DNA of 20,564 nt from Rhodobiaceae bacterium UBA6963 (lineage in GTDB: Bacteria > Pseudomonadota > Alphaproteobacteria > RS24). The translations under genes and the position numbers were made by a program. The stretch covers positions 1 through 20,564 of the forward strand of contig DJZB01000032.1 of assembly GCA_002450335.1 (NCBI GenBank), read 5' to 3'. Of the stretch, positions 7,626 through 14,465 are shown piece by piece. Each line of letters starts with the position of its first letter. Position 1 is the first letter of the stretch. The notes under the pieces are model-generated. The model did not search any database and was not told the origin of the DNA. It was given only the letters and a program-made list of their open reading frames with translations.

Positions 7626-8081
7626 ATGGATAATCGAGATATAGTAAAATCATTTTACAGCTGTATTTCCGGCGGCGATGCTGTGGGACTTGAAAAGCTG
7701 GTAGATGAAAATTTTGAACTCATTGTGCCAAATGCCGGTGGGGTTTTATCAGGAAGATATATCGGTAAAGCGAGATTTATGGCTGATATATTTGGCACTG
7801 TTTTTGGCTGTGTGAACCCTGAAGACATTGTTTTTTGTAAGAATGTTGAAATTATGTGTGCAGAGGGCGACAAAGTTGTTGCCATTGCCCAGAATGACGG
7901 TATTGCGTCAAGTGGCAAAAATTACAATCAAGTCTATGCCCATATTGCAACCGTTCGGGATGGAAAAATTACCAAGCTTATTGAGTTTTTTGACACTAAT
8001 CTTGCCAATCAGGCACTTTGGAAACCTGATATGGATAATGTGACGCCTGATGAAGTTTTTAGTTTTTCCCAGATTTGCTGA
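7626..8081 (+). CDS. SnoaL/NTF2-like domain protein
   Basis: A 151-aa protein consisting of one NTF2-like cone fold: an N-terminal helix (IVKSFYSCISGGDAVGLEKL), the beta pair around FELIVPNAG, and the C-terminal sheet with VVAIAQNDGIAS and HIATVRDGKITKLIEFFDT, the most characteristic segment of SnoaL-like proteins. Members include polyketide cyclases, ketosteroid isomerase-like enzymes and many of unknown activity, so no reaction is assigned. The start ATG follows a G-rich ribosome site (AGGGGGGAAAAG). There is no signal peptide, so it is cytoplasmic. It is divergent from the hotdog gene across 145 bases and co-oriented with the next two genes, but the gaps suggest separate or loose transcription. 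Confidence 0.78.
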   Translation: MDNRDIVKSFYSCISGGDAVGLEKLVDENFELIVPNAGGVLSGRYIGKARFMADIFGTVFGCVNPEDIVFCKNVEIMCAEGDKVVAIAQNDGIASSGKNYNQVYAHIATVRDGKITKLIEFFDTNLANQALWKPDMDNVTPDEVFSFSQIC

Positions 8082-8178
8082 CTTAAAGAGTTTATAGTTC
8101 ATGTTGAGGTGAGATTTATCACTAAAAGATTATCTCTAGATTTTAAGATAATGTCACCGTTTATTTGTAGTTGATTTT

Positions 8179-8910
8179 ATGACCCTTACCCCTTTTGAGA
8201 TATTTACCCCGGTGCATGTTTTGACGATTGTCATTACATTAGGGTTGGCAATTATAATCCCGCTTGCTTTACGCGGGCGGTCGTATGAGACGCGTTATAC
8301 TGCTGGTGTTTCGATTGCAGTTCTCATTACCTATCATATGATAAAACAGACCGTTGATACGCCCTCTTTTGGCTATCCTTGGCAACAGGCTCTGCCTTTT
8401 CATATGTGTGATCTCTCCTCAATTGCGATTACGGTCTACCTTTTCTCGCGTCAGCGGATCTATTTTGTTATCGCTTATTTTTGGGGAATCGGTGGCGCGA
8501 CAATGGCTGTTTTTCAGCCAGATCTGCCATATTTCTACCCTCATGTTGCCTATGTCCCGTTTTTTGTAAGTCACGGTCTTATTTTGCTGGGTGTGTTTTA
8601 TGCGCTTATTGCCCTGCGAGAGCGTCCGGTAGCCTGGGATGTTCTTAAGATAATTGGCATCACGATTTGTGCGGCTCTTATTCTTTATCCGATAAATCTG
8701 TTTTTGGGAGAGAATGCAAATTTCTGGTATCTCACGGCAAAACCACAAGGTCTCAACCTTATGGCGTTTTTCCCAGAACCGCCATTCCATCTTGTGCCGA
8801 TTGTGCCGCTGGTCATCTTTGTGTTCTGCTTGCTTTATTTGCCCTTCGGAATCAGGGATTATATTGTTCAAAATCGGATAGGTGTTTTCTTAAAGAAGCT
8901 TCGTGCCTGA
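8179..8910 (+). CDS. TIGR02206 (YwaF-like) integral membrane protein
   Basis: A 243-aa, very hydrophobic protein with about six to seven membrane spans. The segment WQQALPFHMCDLSS (68-81), with His75 and Cys77 in an LPxHxCDLS pattern, is the signature of the TIGR02206/YwaF family, and FYPHVAYVPFFVSHGLILLG fits its later conserved region. The biochemical role of the family is unknown; it is found in the cytoplasmic membrane. The start at ATG 8179 has no strong ribosome site, but the N-terminal FEIFTPVHVL is typical of the family. The next gene begins 62 bases after its stop. Confidence 0.78.
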   Translation: MTLTPFEIFTPVHVLTIVITLGLAIIIPLALRGRSYETRYTAGVSIAVLITYHMIKQTVDTPSFGYPWQQALPFHMCDLSSIAITVYLFSRQRIYFVIAYFWGIGGATMAVFQPDLPYFYPHVAYVPFFVSHGLILLGVFYALIALRERPVAWDVLKIIGITICAALILYPINLFLGENANFWYLTAKPQGLNLMAFFPEPPFHLVPIVPLVIFVFCLLYLPFGIRDYIVQNRIGVFLKKLRA

Positions 8911-8972
8911 GCTCATTTCTGATACACATTACATAATTGTAGTTCTTCCGCCTTTTAAAAGAGAGAAATATT

Positions 8973-9746
8973 ATGGGACGAGTTGAAGGAAAAAAAGCTT
9001 TCGTGACGGGCGCCGGCTCAGGCCTTGGGCGGGCTATTTCTGAAATGCTGGCATCCGAAGGTTCAAAAGTTTGCGTTACGGATATTAATCTGGACAGTGC
9101 GCAGGCGACCCGCGATGCAATTAATGAACGCCATGGTGAAGGAACAGCCTTTGCTTTTGCTCATGATGTCACCAGTGAGTCTGAATGGCAGGCAACGCTT
9201 GAGTCAGGTGCTGAAGCAATGGGCGGCATGAGTATCTTGGTCAATAATGCCGGTATTGGTGACGGCGGTACAATTGAAGGCACAAGTTTTGAGCTTTGGC
9301 AAAAAGTGCATAAGGTCGACCTCGACTCCGTGTTTTTTGGCTGTAAGTACGCTCTACCTTATATGCGTGAGGATGCACCAAGTTCTATAGTCAATATTTC
9401 ATCTATTGCTGCTCTGATTGCCGGTCACAATATGGCGGCGTATAATTCTGCTAAAGCGGGTGTTTGGATGTTGACCAAATCAGTCGCTCTGCATTGCGCC
9501 CGCAAGAATTACAATATTCGCTGCAATTCAGTTCATCCGAGTTTTGTGGATACGCCTATTTTAGAGTCCTTCACGGCAAACCTCGACAGGGAAGCTCTGA
9601 AAGAAAAGCTTGTTCGTCAAATTCCTCTTGGATGTATTGGTGAAGTTAACGATGTTGCCTATGCAGTTCTTTATCTTGCCAGTGATGAGTCAAAATTTGT
9701 CACGGGCTCTGAATTGAAAGTGGATGGCGGCATCAGTGCGATGTAA
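8973..9746 (+). CDS. Short-chain dehydrogenase/reductase (classical SDR, probably NAD-linked)
   Basis: A 257-aa classical SDR. The cofactor motif TGAGSGLG is at 12-19, NNAG at 91-94, and the catalytic set is Ser144, Tyr157 and Lys161 (YNSAK). Asp37 after the second strand favours NAD(H) over NADP(H). The C-terminus LKVDGGISAM is standard. Overall it most resembles the secondary-alcohol or cyclic-alcohol and hydroxysteroid branch, but the substrate is not decided by sequence. The start ATG follows GAGAG. It lies downstream of a TIGR02206 membrane protein and upstream of yggT, with no clear pathway link to either. Confidence 0.88.
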   Translation: MGRVEGKKAFVTGAGSGLGRAISEMLASEGSKVCVTDINLDSAQATRDAINERHGEGTAFAFAHDVTSESEWQATLESGAEAMGGMSILVNNAGIGDGGTIEGTSFELWQKVHKVDLDSVFFGCKYALPYMREDAPSSIVNISSIAALIAGHNMAAYNSAKAGVWMLTKSVALHCARKNYNIRCNSVHPSFVDTPILESFTANLDREALKEKLVRQIPLGCIGEVNDVAYAVLYLASDESKFVTGSELKVDGGISAM

Positions 9747-9818
9747 ATTAAGAAGTAATGCAGTGTCTCAGAGTAAGGTGGCACTGAAAAATTTAACTCA
9801 TTCCGAACGGAGAATTTT

Positions 9819-10109
9819 ATGCTGGCTCTGTTGAAACTCATCGACACAATCATCACTCTTTATATCTACGTCATTATTGCAAGCGCCGTGATGTCCTGGC
9901 TCTTAGCGTTTAATGTCATAAATATACGCAATCAGTTTGTTTATAGCTTTTCTAAGGCCGTTAACAGTTTAACTGAGCCTGTTTATCGCCGTATCAGGAG
10001 GTTTTTACCACCATTGGGTGGGCTTGACCTCTCACCGGTGATTATCATTCTAGGGTTAATGTTTTTGCGCGATTTCATGTGGGAAATTTTCACACCCGGC
10101 GGGTTTTAA
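9819..10109 (+). CDS. YggT family membrane protein
   Basis: A 96-aa YggT-family (COG0762) protein with two membrane spans (about 10-30 and 70-90) and the characteristic central segment SLTEPVYRRIRRFLPPLGGLDLSP, split here as LTEPVYRRIRR and PPLGGLDLSPV. Members sit in the cytoplasmic membrane and have been linked to osmotic tolerance and division or assembly functions; no activity is established. The ATG has ACGGAG upstream. Its TAA is followed immediately by the folD ATG with no intervening base, so the two are almost certainly cotranscribed. In many Alphaproteobacteria a DUF167 gene lies between them; it is absent here. Confidence 0.92.
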   Translation: MLALLKLIDTIITLYIYVIIASAVMSWLLAFNVINIRNQFVYSFSKAVNSLTEPVYRRIRRFLPPLGGLDLSPVIIILGLMFLRDFMWEIFTPGGF

Positions 10110-11003
10110 ATGCCAGCTGCGTTGATTGACGGTAAAGAGATTGCATCAAATTTACGTGCGCGTATCGGTGCAGGGGTCGCAGATTTACAGGCTACGCATA
10201 ATCTGACCCCGGGCCTTGCAGTTGTTCTGGTCGGGGAAGACCCGGCAAGTCAAGTTTACGTGCGTAATAAGGGCATAGCGACCAAGGCCGCAGGCATGGC
10301 GTCTTTTGAGTATCGACTTGATAAAGAGGTGTCTGAAGCTGATTTACTCGCAAAAGTAATTGAGTTGAATGAAGACGACGCAGTGCATGGCATTCTGGTG
10401 CAGTTCCCCGTCCCGCCGCAGATCAGTCAGCAAACTATTATTGAAACTATTTTGCCCAGCAAAGATGTAGACGGGTTGAACCCCATTAACGCAGGACGTC
10501 TGGCCTCGGGGCTGGATGCCTTAACGCCTTGTACACCTCAAGGCAGTGTCGTGCTTGCAAAGCAGACATTGGGTAATCTTGAAGGTCTGCATGCCGTGAT
10601 TGTCGGGCGGTCCAATCTTGTCGGTAAGCCCGTGGCGCAATTGCTTCTGCAGGAAAATTGCACTGTTACGATGGCGCATTCAAGAACGCGTGATTTAGCA
10701 GACTTGTGCAAGACGGCTGATATTCTTGTTGCCGCAGTCGGCATAGCTGAAATGGTGAAGGCGGATTGGGTTAAGCCGGGGGCTTGTGTTATTGATGTGG
10801 GCATTAACCGCATTGATGCGCCGGAACGTGGGGAAGGTAAAACGCGTCTGGTCGGGGATGTGGATTTTCAGGCCGTATCAGAAATTGCAGGGCATATCAC
10901 ACCCGTTCCGGGTGGGGTCGGGCCGATGACGATTGCGTGTCTGTTAAAAAACACCCTCGACGCTGCTTGTGCACAGGCCGGGCTTGAGAAAATAAATCTC
11001 TAG
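10110..11003 (+). CDS. folD: Bifunctional methylenetetrahydrofolate dehydrogenase/cyclohydrolase
   Basis: FolD interconverts 5,10-methylene- and 10-formyl-tetrahydrofolate with NADP+, feeding purine, formyl-Met and one-carbon pathways in the cytoplasm. The 297-aa product has normal length. Tyr50 and Lys54 (YVRNK) match the catalytic YxxxK, followed by VQFPVPP, the DVDGLNPINAGRL region, the cofactor loop GRSNLVGKPVAQLL, and the C-terminal VPGGVGPMTIACLL. The start abuts the yggT stop; GGCGGG just upstream serves as ribosome site. Its TAG overlaps the argG TAG on the other strand in one CTAG, leaving no room for a terminator between the two genes. Confidence 0.97.
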   Translation: MPAALIDGKEIASNLRARIGAGVADLQATHNLTPGLAVVLVGEDPASQVYVRNKGIATKAAGMASFEYRLDKEVSEADLLAKVIELNEDDAVHGILVQFPVPPQISQQTIIETILPSKDVDGLNPINAGRLASGLDALTPCTPQGSVVLAKQTLGNLEGLHAVIVGRSNLVGKPVAQLLLQENCTVTMAHSRTRDLADLCKTADILVAAVGIAEMVKADWVKPGACVIDVGINRIDAPERGEGKTRLVGDVDFQAVSEIAGHITPVPGGVGPMTIACLLKNTLDAACAQAGLEKINL

Positions 11004-12211
11004 CCGTTGCGTCTGCCGAGCAGTTTGAGCCGCAACGCATTGAGGCGAATAAAGCCTTCGGCGTCTTTCTGGTCGTAAACGGCATCTTCCTCAAAAGTCA
11101 CATGAGCCTCTGAGTACAGTGAATAGGGTGACTGCCGCGCAATAACATCGACAGACCCTTTATAGAGTTTGAGCGTTACGTCGCCGGTTACATGTGTCTG
11201 GCTGGCATCAATTGCGGCTTGTAACATCTCGCGCTCCGGCGAGAACCAGAAACCGTTATAAATCAATTCGGCATAGCGCGGCATCAACTCGTCCTTGAGA
11301 TGCGCTGCACCGCGATCAAGAGTGATGGATTCAATGCCCCGATGCGCCGCCAGCAAAATGGTGCCGCCGGGTGTTTCATAGACGCCGCGTGATTTCATGC
11401 CAACAAATCTGTTTTCCACCAAATCAAGCCGCCCGATACCATTCGCGCCGCCAAGTTCATTCAGTTTTTCCAGCAATGTTGCGGGGGACATATCTTCACC
11501 ATTAATCGAAGCGGCATCCCCTGCTTTAAAGCCAATAGTGATTTCAGTCGGTGTGTCCGGTGCGTCTTCAGGCGCTACTGTGCGCTGATAGACGTAATCG
11601 GGACATGGTTGTGCCGGATCTTCCAGCACTTTGCCTTCGCTGGAGGTATGCAGCAAATTCGCATCAACTGAAAAAGGCGCTTCGCCCCGTTTGTCTTTGG
11701 GGACAGGGATTTGATTTTGCTCGGCGTAGGCAATGAGTTTTTCCCGCGAGCTTAAATCCCACTCCCGCCATGGCGCGACGACTTTTATGTCGGGGTTTAG
11801 GGCGTAATAAGAAAGTTCAAACCTGACTTGGTCATTACCCTTGCCTGTCGCACCATGGCAGACGGCATCTGCGCCGGTTGCGGCGGCAATTTCCACCTGT
11901 CTTTTTGAAATCAGTGGCCGCGCAATTGACGTGCCGAGTAGATAGATGCCCTCATAAACCGCATTGGCACGAAACATGGGAAACACATAATCGCGGACGA
12001 ACTCTTCGCGCAAATCCTCTATGAAAATTTCTTTAATTCCCAACATTTCGGCTTTTTGCCGCGCCGGTTCAAGCTCCTCACCCTGCCCTAAATCTGCAGT
12101 AAAAGTGACGACCTCACAGCCATAGGTATCCTGCAACCATTTCAGGATGATGGAAGTATCCAGCCCGCCGGAATAAGCCAGCACAATTTTTTTAATATCA
12201 GAACCTGACAT
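11000..12211 (-). CDS. argG: Argininosuccinate synthase
   Basis: ArgG joins citrulline and aspartate, using ATP, to form argininosuccinate in arginine synthesis. The 403-aa protein has the ATP-pyrophosphatase loop AYSGGLDTS (12-20), then EIFIEDLREEFVRDYVFP, LLGTSIARPLI, HGATGKGNDQVRFE and YSLYSEAHVTFEED near the end, all hallmarks of the family. The ATG has GGAG five bases upstream. It follows the desaturase-fusion gene on the same strand after 44 bases, so the two may share a transcript, though no functional link is known. Its last codon overlaps folD tail to tail. No arginine operator was recognised. Confidence 0.98.
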   Translation of the reverse strand: MSGSDIKKIVLAYSGGLDTSIILKWLQDTYGCEVVTFTADLGQGEELEPARQKAEMLGIKEIFIEDLREEFVRDYVFPMFRANAVYEGIYLLGTSIARPLISKRQVEIAAATGADAVCHGATGKGNDQVRFELSYYALNPDIKVVAPWREWDLSSREKLIAYAEQNQIPVPKDKRGEAPFSVDANLLHTSSEGKVLEDPAQPCPDYVYQRTVAPEDAPDTPTEITIGFKAGDAASINGEDMSPATLLEKLNELGGANGIGRLDLVENRFVGMKSRGVYETPGGTILLAAHRGIESITLDRGAAHLKDELMPRYAELIYNGFWFSPEREMLQAAIDASQTHVTGDVTLKLYKGSVDVIARQSPYSLYSEAHVTFEEDAVYDQKDAEGFIRLNALRLKLLGRRNG

Positions 12212-12255
12212 AATCGCTCCGCCAAAATTGCTTTTAATTTATCAAGAATTTTTAG

Positions 12256-13578
12256 TTATAAACCACTTTCGCGGAAAGAAACCAACTTGTTTTTATCGTC
12301 ATCCCAGATATTCAGCCGGATTGTTTTGAGGCTGTCTCTGATGGTTAGGCGGTTGATTTCTTTAAGCTCGGGATAATCCCTTAGGACTTGTGGCAGACGA
12401 TAAAAAGGAATGCGACTGCACAGATGATGCACATGATGAGCGCTCACATTCCCTGTCATCCATTCAAGAATACCGGGCATGGGGTAATAAGAGCTGGCGA
12501 AAAATGCCGCATTGTAAATGCGCCAATTGGGAGCTTTCATCAAGGTAATGTTTTCAAACTGATGCTGGACATAGGTAAACCATGCGCCCAGTGCCGTTGC
12601 GACTAAAATGGTCGGGGTAAAAATAATCAAAAAAGCTTGAAACCCGAACAGCATGACCCCAGCACCGACAAATCCGACCAGGCCAATATTACAGATAATG
12701 ACACTTTTCCAATGTGTGAGGCGCGTCATTTCAAGAAAGGGCAGCCGAAAATAAACCATGAAATAAAGCAAGGGTGCCATGGAGAAGCGCAACATCCAGT
12801 TGCGCTCTAACCGGTAGATCATTTTCTGGATTAGCCCGGCATTTTTATATTCGTTGATTGTGAGTATCCGAATATCGCCTTTGCCGCGTCTGTCATATTG
12901 CCCGATAGAGGCATGATGGCGCAAATGCGAAGCTTGCCAGACATGATAGGGCGTGCCTGAAAATATGCCGATAAAATGCCCCGCATATTCATTGGCGACA
13001 GGGCTTTTGAACAATGCGCGGTGTGTGCAGTCATGAAACATGCTGAAAATGCGGACATGTATGATGGACATAACCAAACTGACCGGGAGTGATGCCCACC
13101 ACCCAAAACCAGCGAGAAGCAGAGCGGCAATAACCCAGAGCGCGGCATAGACGGATAGCACAAGTGCGATTTCTGCCAGACTGCGATAGGCATTTGGCGT
13201 GTCAAATATTTTACCATTTTTGATGACCGTAAAATGACCTGTAATCAACAAAACCGCAAACTTATTATCCTCTTGTGTAAAGTCGCTCAGTTTTAAATTA
13301 TCTCCTGCATGATAGGTAAATAATTCAAATAAATTGAGATGCCGCAGAACAGTGGTGAACTCCACATTTGTAACACCACCATAAGGCCATTCATCCGAAC
13401 AATCCTTAAAAGCGGCCTCAACTTTATCTCGTTGCAAATCCGGCAAGACGGTCATTAAAGCGCGTGGCCCACAATCATGTAGCCCGTTAAAATTGTTTTC
13501 ATCCGGTAAAGCCTTATCCCGCTTTACAAAGACCCAAATAAGAATAGCGACGAATAGAAATATAAGTATGGTTGTCAT
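12256..13578 (-). CDS. Membrane fatty acid desaturase fused to an N-terminal papain/C39-like cysteine peptidase-type domain
   Basis: Seen (numbering from ATG 13578, 440 aa): an N-terminal membrane span (about 2-18), then a soluble domain (about 25-135), then a desaturase (about 140-420). The desaturase has three histidine boxes, HDCTH (182-186), HLRHH (218-222) and HHVHH (381-385), plus YDRRGKGDI after box 2, as in acyl-lipid or acyl-CoA desaturases. The soluble domain has HDCGPRAL with Cys36, GGVTNVEF, and GHFTVIKNGKIFDT with His115 and Asp126, the Cys-His-Asp order and spacing style of C39-like papain folds. The usual C39 Gln six residues before Cys is not present. Topology places the soluble domain on the cytoplasmic side with the His boxes. 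GTG 13665 would add a second TM segment but has no ribosome site. Function of the fusion is unknown; substrate unknown. Confidence 0.85.
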   Translation of the reverse strand: MTTILIFLFVAILIWVFVKRDKALPDENNFNGLHDCGPRALMTVLPDLQRDKVEAAFKDCSDEWPYGGVTNVEFTTVLRHLNLFELFTYHAGDNLKLSDFTQEDNKFAVLLITGHFTVIKNGKIFDTPNAYRSLAEIALVLSVYAALWVIAALLLAGFGWWASLPVSLVMSIIHVRIFSMFHDCTHRALFKSPVANEYAGHFIGIFSGTPYHVWQASHLRHHASIGQYDRRGKGDIRILTINEYKNAGLIQKMIYRLERNWMLRFSMAPLLYFMVYFRLPFLEMTRLTHWKSVIICNIGLVGFVGAGVMLFGFQAFLIIFTPTILVATALGAWFTYVQHQFENITLMKAPNWRIYNAAFFASSYYPMPGILEWMTGNVSAHHVHHLCSRIPFYRLPQVLRDYPELKEINRLTIRDSLKTIRLNIWDDDKNKLVSFRESGL

Positions 13579-13830
13579 TGTTTTGTGTTTCCATTTTTTT
13601 CTTACGCATGATAACACGATTACCCATAATGCAATGAGTGTTGCTAACAATCTGACATGTCTCACATAAATAAATCTATCACTCCCACACCCCTTTACTA
13701 TTAATTTTTATCGATATTATTTATTCCTATGTCCTGAGGGCACTCTCTCCCACCTCAATCATCGCGCGCCTCTGAATAGGCGTATATATTCATTCCACAA
13801 CTTTTGCGTGTAACGCTTTTGGCGCGGGTC

Positions 13831-13839
13831 TGTTATACT
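13831..13839 (+). promoter_or_regulatory. Possible extended -10 promoter of the 13.85 kb transcript
   Basis: TGTTATACT gives a TGN-TATACT extended -10 element (hexamer 13834-13839), which would start transcription just before the first hairpin at 13847. No good -35 box is at the expected spacing. The stretch from 13579 to 13830 holds no other feature I can support. Confidence 0.35.
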
Positions 13840-13845
13840 GTTTGG

Positions 13846-14004
13846 GACAGTCATGCGGAAGGTATGGCTGTTGGGGCGTTAGCAACCCCAGCTCAAGCGG
13901 TAATCACCAATAATCAAACCGCTTATTGCGTTTCCCTTTGTACTTAAGGAGCGCGCGTGTTTTTCAGTCATGAGTTGCGTTTAAGCGGTTTTACTTTTTA
14001 TTGA
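13846..14004 (+). ncRNA. Candidate structured leader RNA with mutually exclusive stems
   Basis: Seen on the + strand: hairpin ACAGTCAT (13847-13854) with ATGGCTGT (13864-13871, one wobble); hairpin TGGGG (13872-13876) with CCCCA (13886-13890); then AAGCGGT (13895-13901) pairing ACCGCTT (within 13916-13925). The same AAACCGCTTA (13916-13925) also pairs perfectly with TAAGCGGTTT (13982-13991), so the two pairings exclude each other. A short reading frame with a strong ribosome site spans the second partner. This layout is that of an attenuator or translated leader, but no known family was recognised and no obvious target operon follows except the small membrane gene at 14187. Confidence 0.4.
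13957..14004 (+). CDS. Candidate 15-residue leader peptide, Phe-rich
   Basis: AAGGAG (13946-13951) stands five bases before GTG 13957, which opens a 15-codon frame ending TGA at 14002-14004. The peptide reads MFFSHELRLSGFTFY: four Phe and one Tyr in 15 residues. Codons 9-12 overlap TAAGCGGTTT (13982-13991), so a ribosome here would block the long-range pairing with 13916-13925. It is too short to judge as a gene on its own; the ribosome site and its place in the alternative stems are the reason to list it. Confidence 0.3.
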   Translation: MFFSHELRLSGFTFY

Positions 14005-14021
14005 CTGTTTATCGAGAAAAT

Positions 14022-14158
14022 CCCGTCACCACGACTTAGTCGGGGTGACGGCGGAATACGTTTCCCCTTGGGGAAACCAATACGCTGTAGTCCAATCTTG
14101 GGCTGGATTGCTACCACCCCGACACCATTCGGCCTTTATCGGGCATAATGGTGTCGGT
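14022..14158. repeat. REP/BIME-like composite palindromic element
   Basis: Four hairpins in a row. CCGTCACC (14023-14030) pairs GGTGACGG (14044-14051) with an inner CGAC/GTCG stem; GTTTCCCC (14060-14067) pairs GGGGAAAC (14070-14077); a weaker stem is AGTCCA with TGGATT near 14090-14107; and CCGACACCATT pairs AATGGTGTCGG (11 bp, about 14119-14157). The outer palindromes and the CTGGATTGC phrase resemble dispersed palindromic repeats common in alphaproteobacterial intergenic DNA. It may equally be part of the leader of the next gene. No T-tract follows, so it is not a standard terminator. Confidence 0.45.
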
Positions 14159-14186
14159 TGAGGCGCCAAATCAAGAAGGACAAAAC

Positions 14187-14453
14187 ATGGCTGAAATTAT
14201 TTTCAATATTTTTAACAATAGCTGGTCGTGGGTGCAGGTCGTGATGCTTATTACCCTGCTGGCTATGGTCGTCTGGCCGCTGCATCTCATTTTAAAATAT
14301 CTTCTAAGAAGGCGCGCCTTGCCGCCTGACACAGTGCTTGCCATCCGGCAAGAGGGCGAAAAAATCACCGTCATGTTTGACAAAAATGTTGAAATTGAAA
14401 ACCTGCCCTTGCAGGAAATTCGCGGCCTCGATTTGCGCCAACGGATAAATTAA
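14187..14453 (+). CDS. Small single-span membrane protein, 88 aa, unknown function
   Basis: Seen: the ATG at 14187 follows AAGAAGGA at good spacing. The frame is open from ATG 14148, but that codon lies inside the arm of the palindrome and lacks a ribosome site. The 88-aa product has a hydrophobic segment of about 25 residues (about 15-40), a basic stretch KYLLRRR at its cytoplasmic end, and a soluble C-terminal part (TVLAIRQEGEKITVMFDKN) that looks like a small beta-rich domain. Positive-inside logic predicts the N-terminus outside and the C-terminal domain in the cytoplasm. It is convergent with the hydrolase gene, 12 bases away. I do not recognise a family. It is the only gene downstream of the structured region. 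Confidence 0.65.
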   Translation: MAEIIFNIFNNSWSWVQVVMLITLLAMVVWPLHLILKYLLRRRALPPDTVLAIRQEGEKITVMFDKNVEIENLPLQEIRGLDLRQRIN

Positions 14454-14465
14454 GCCGCAACAGCT

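Noticed and set aside
8129..8152. ATTATCT/AGATAAT hairpin after the SnoaL-like gene as a terminator
   Set aside because: AT-only weak stem with a 10-base loop and no T-tract.
13579..13665. Longer start (GTG 13665) for the desaturase fusion, adding a second N-terminal TM segment
   Set aside because: No ribosome site before the GTG, and the added basic residues on both sides give a less consistent topology than the ATG at 13578.
13840..14160. tmRNA, 6S RNA, RNase P RNA or SRP RNA
   Set aside because: No tag-peptide frame or tRNA-like T-arm, no RNase P core motifs, no SRP GGAA-loop sequence, and no single long 6S-like hairpin could be found.
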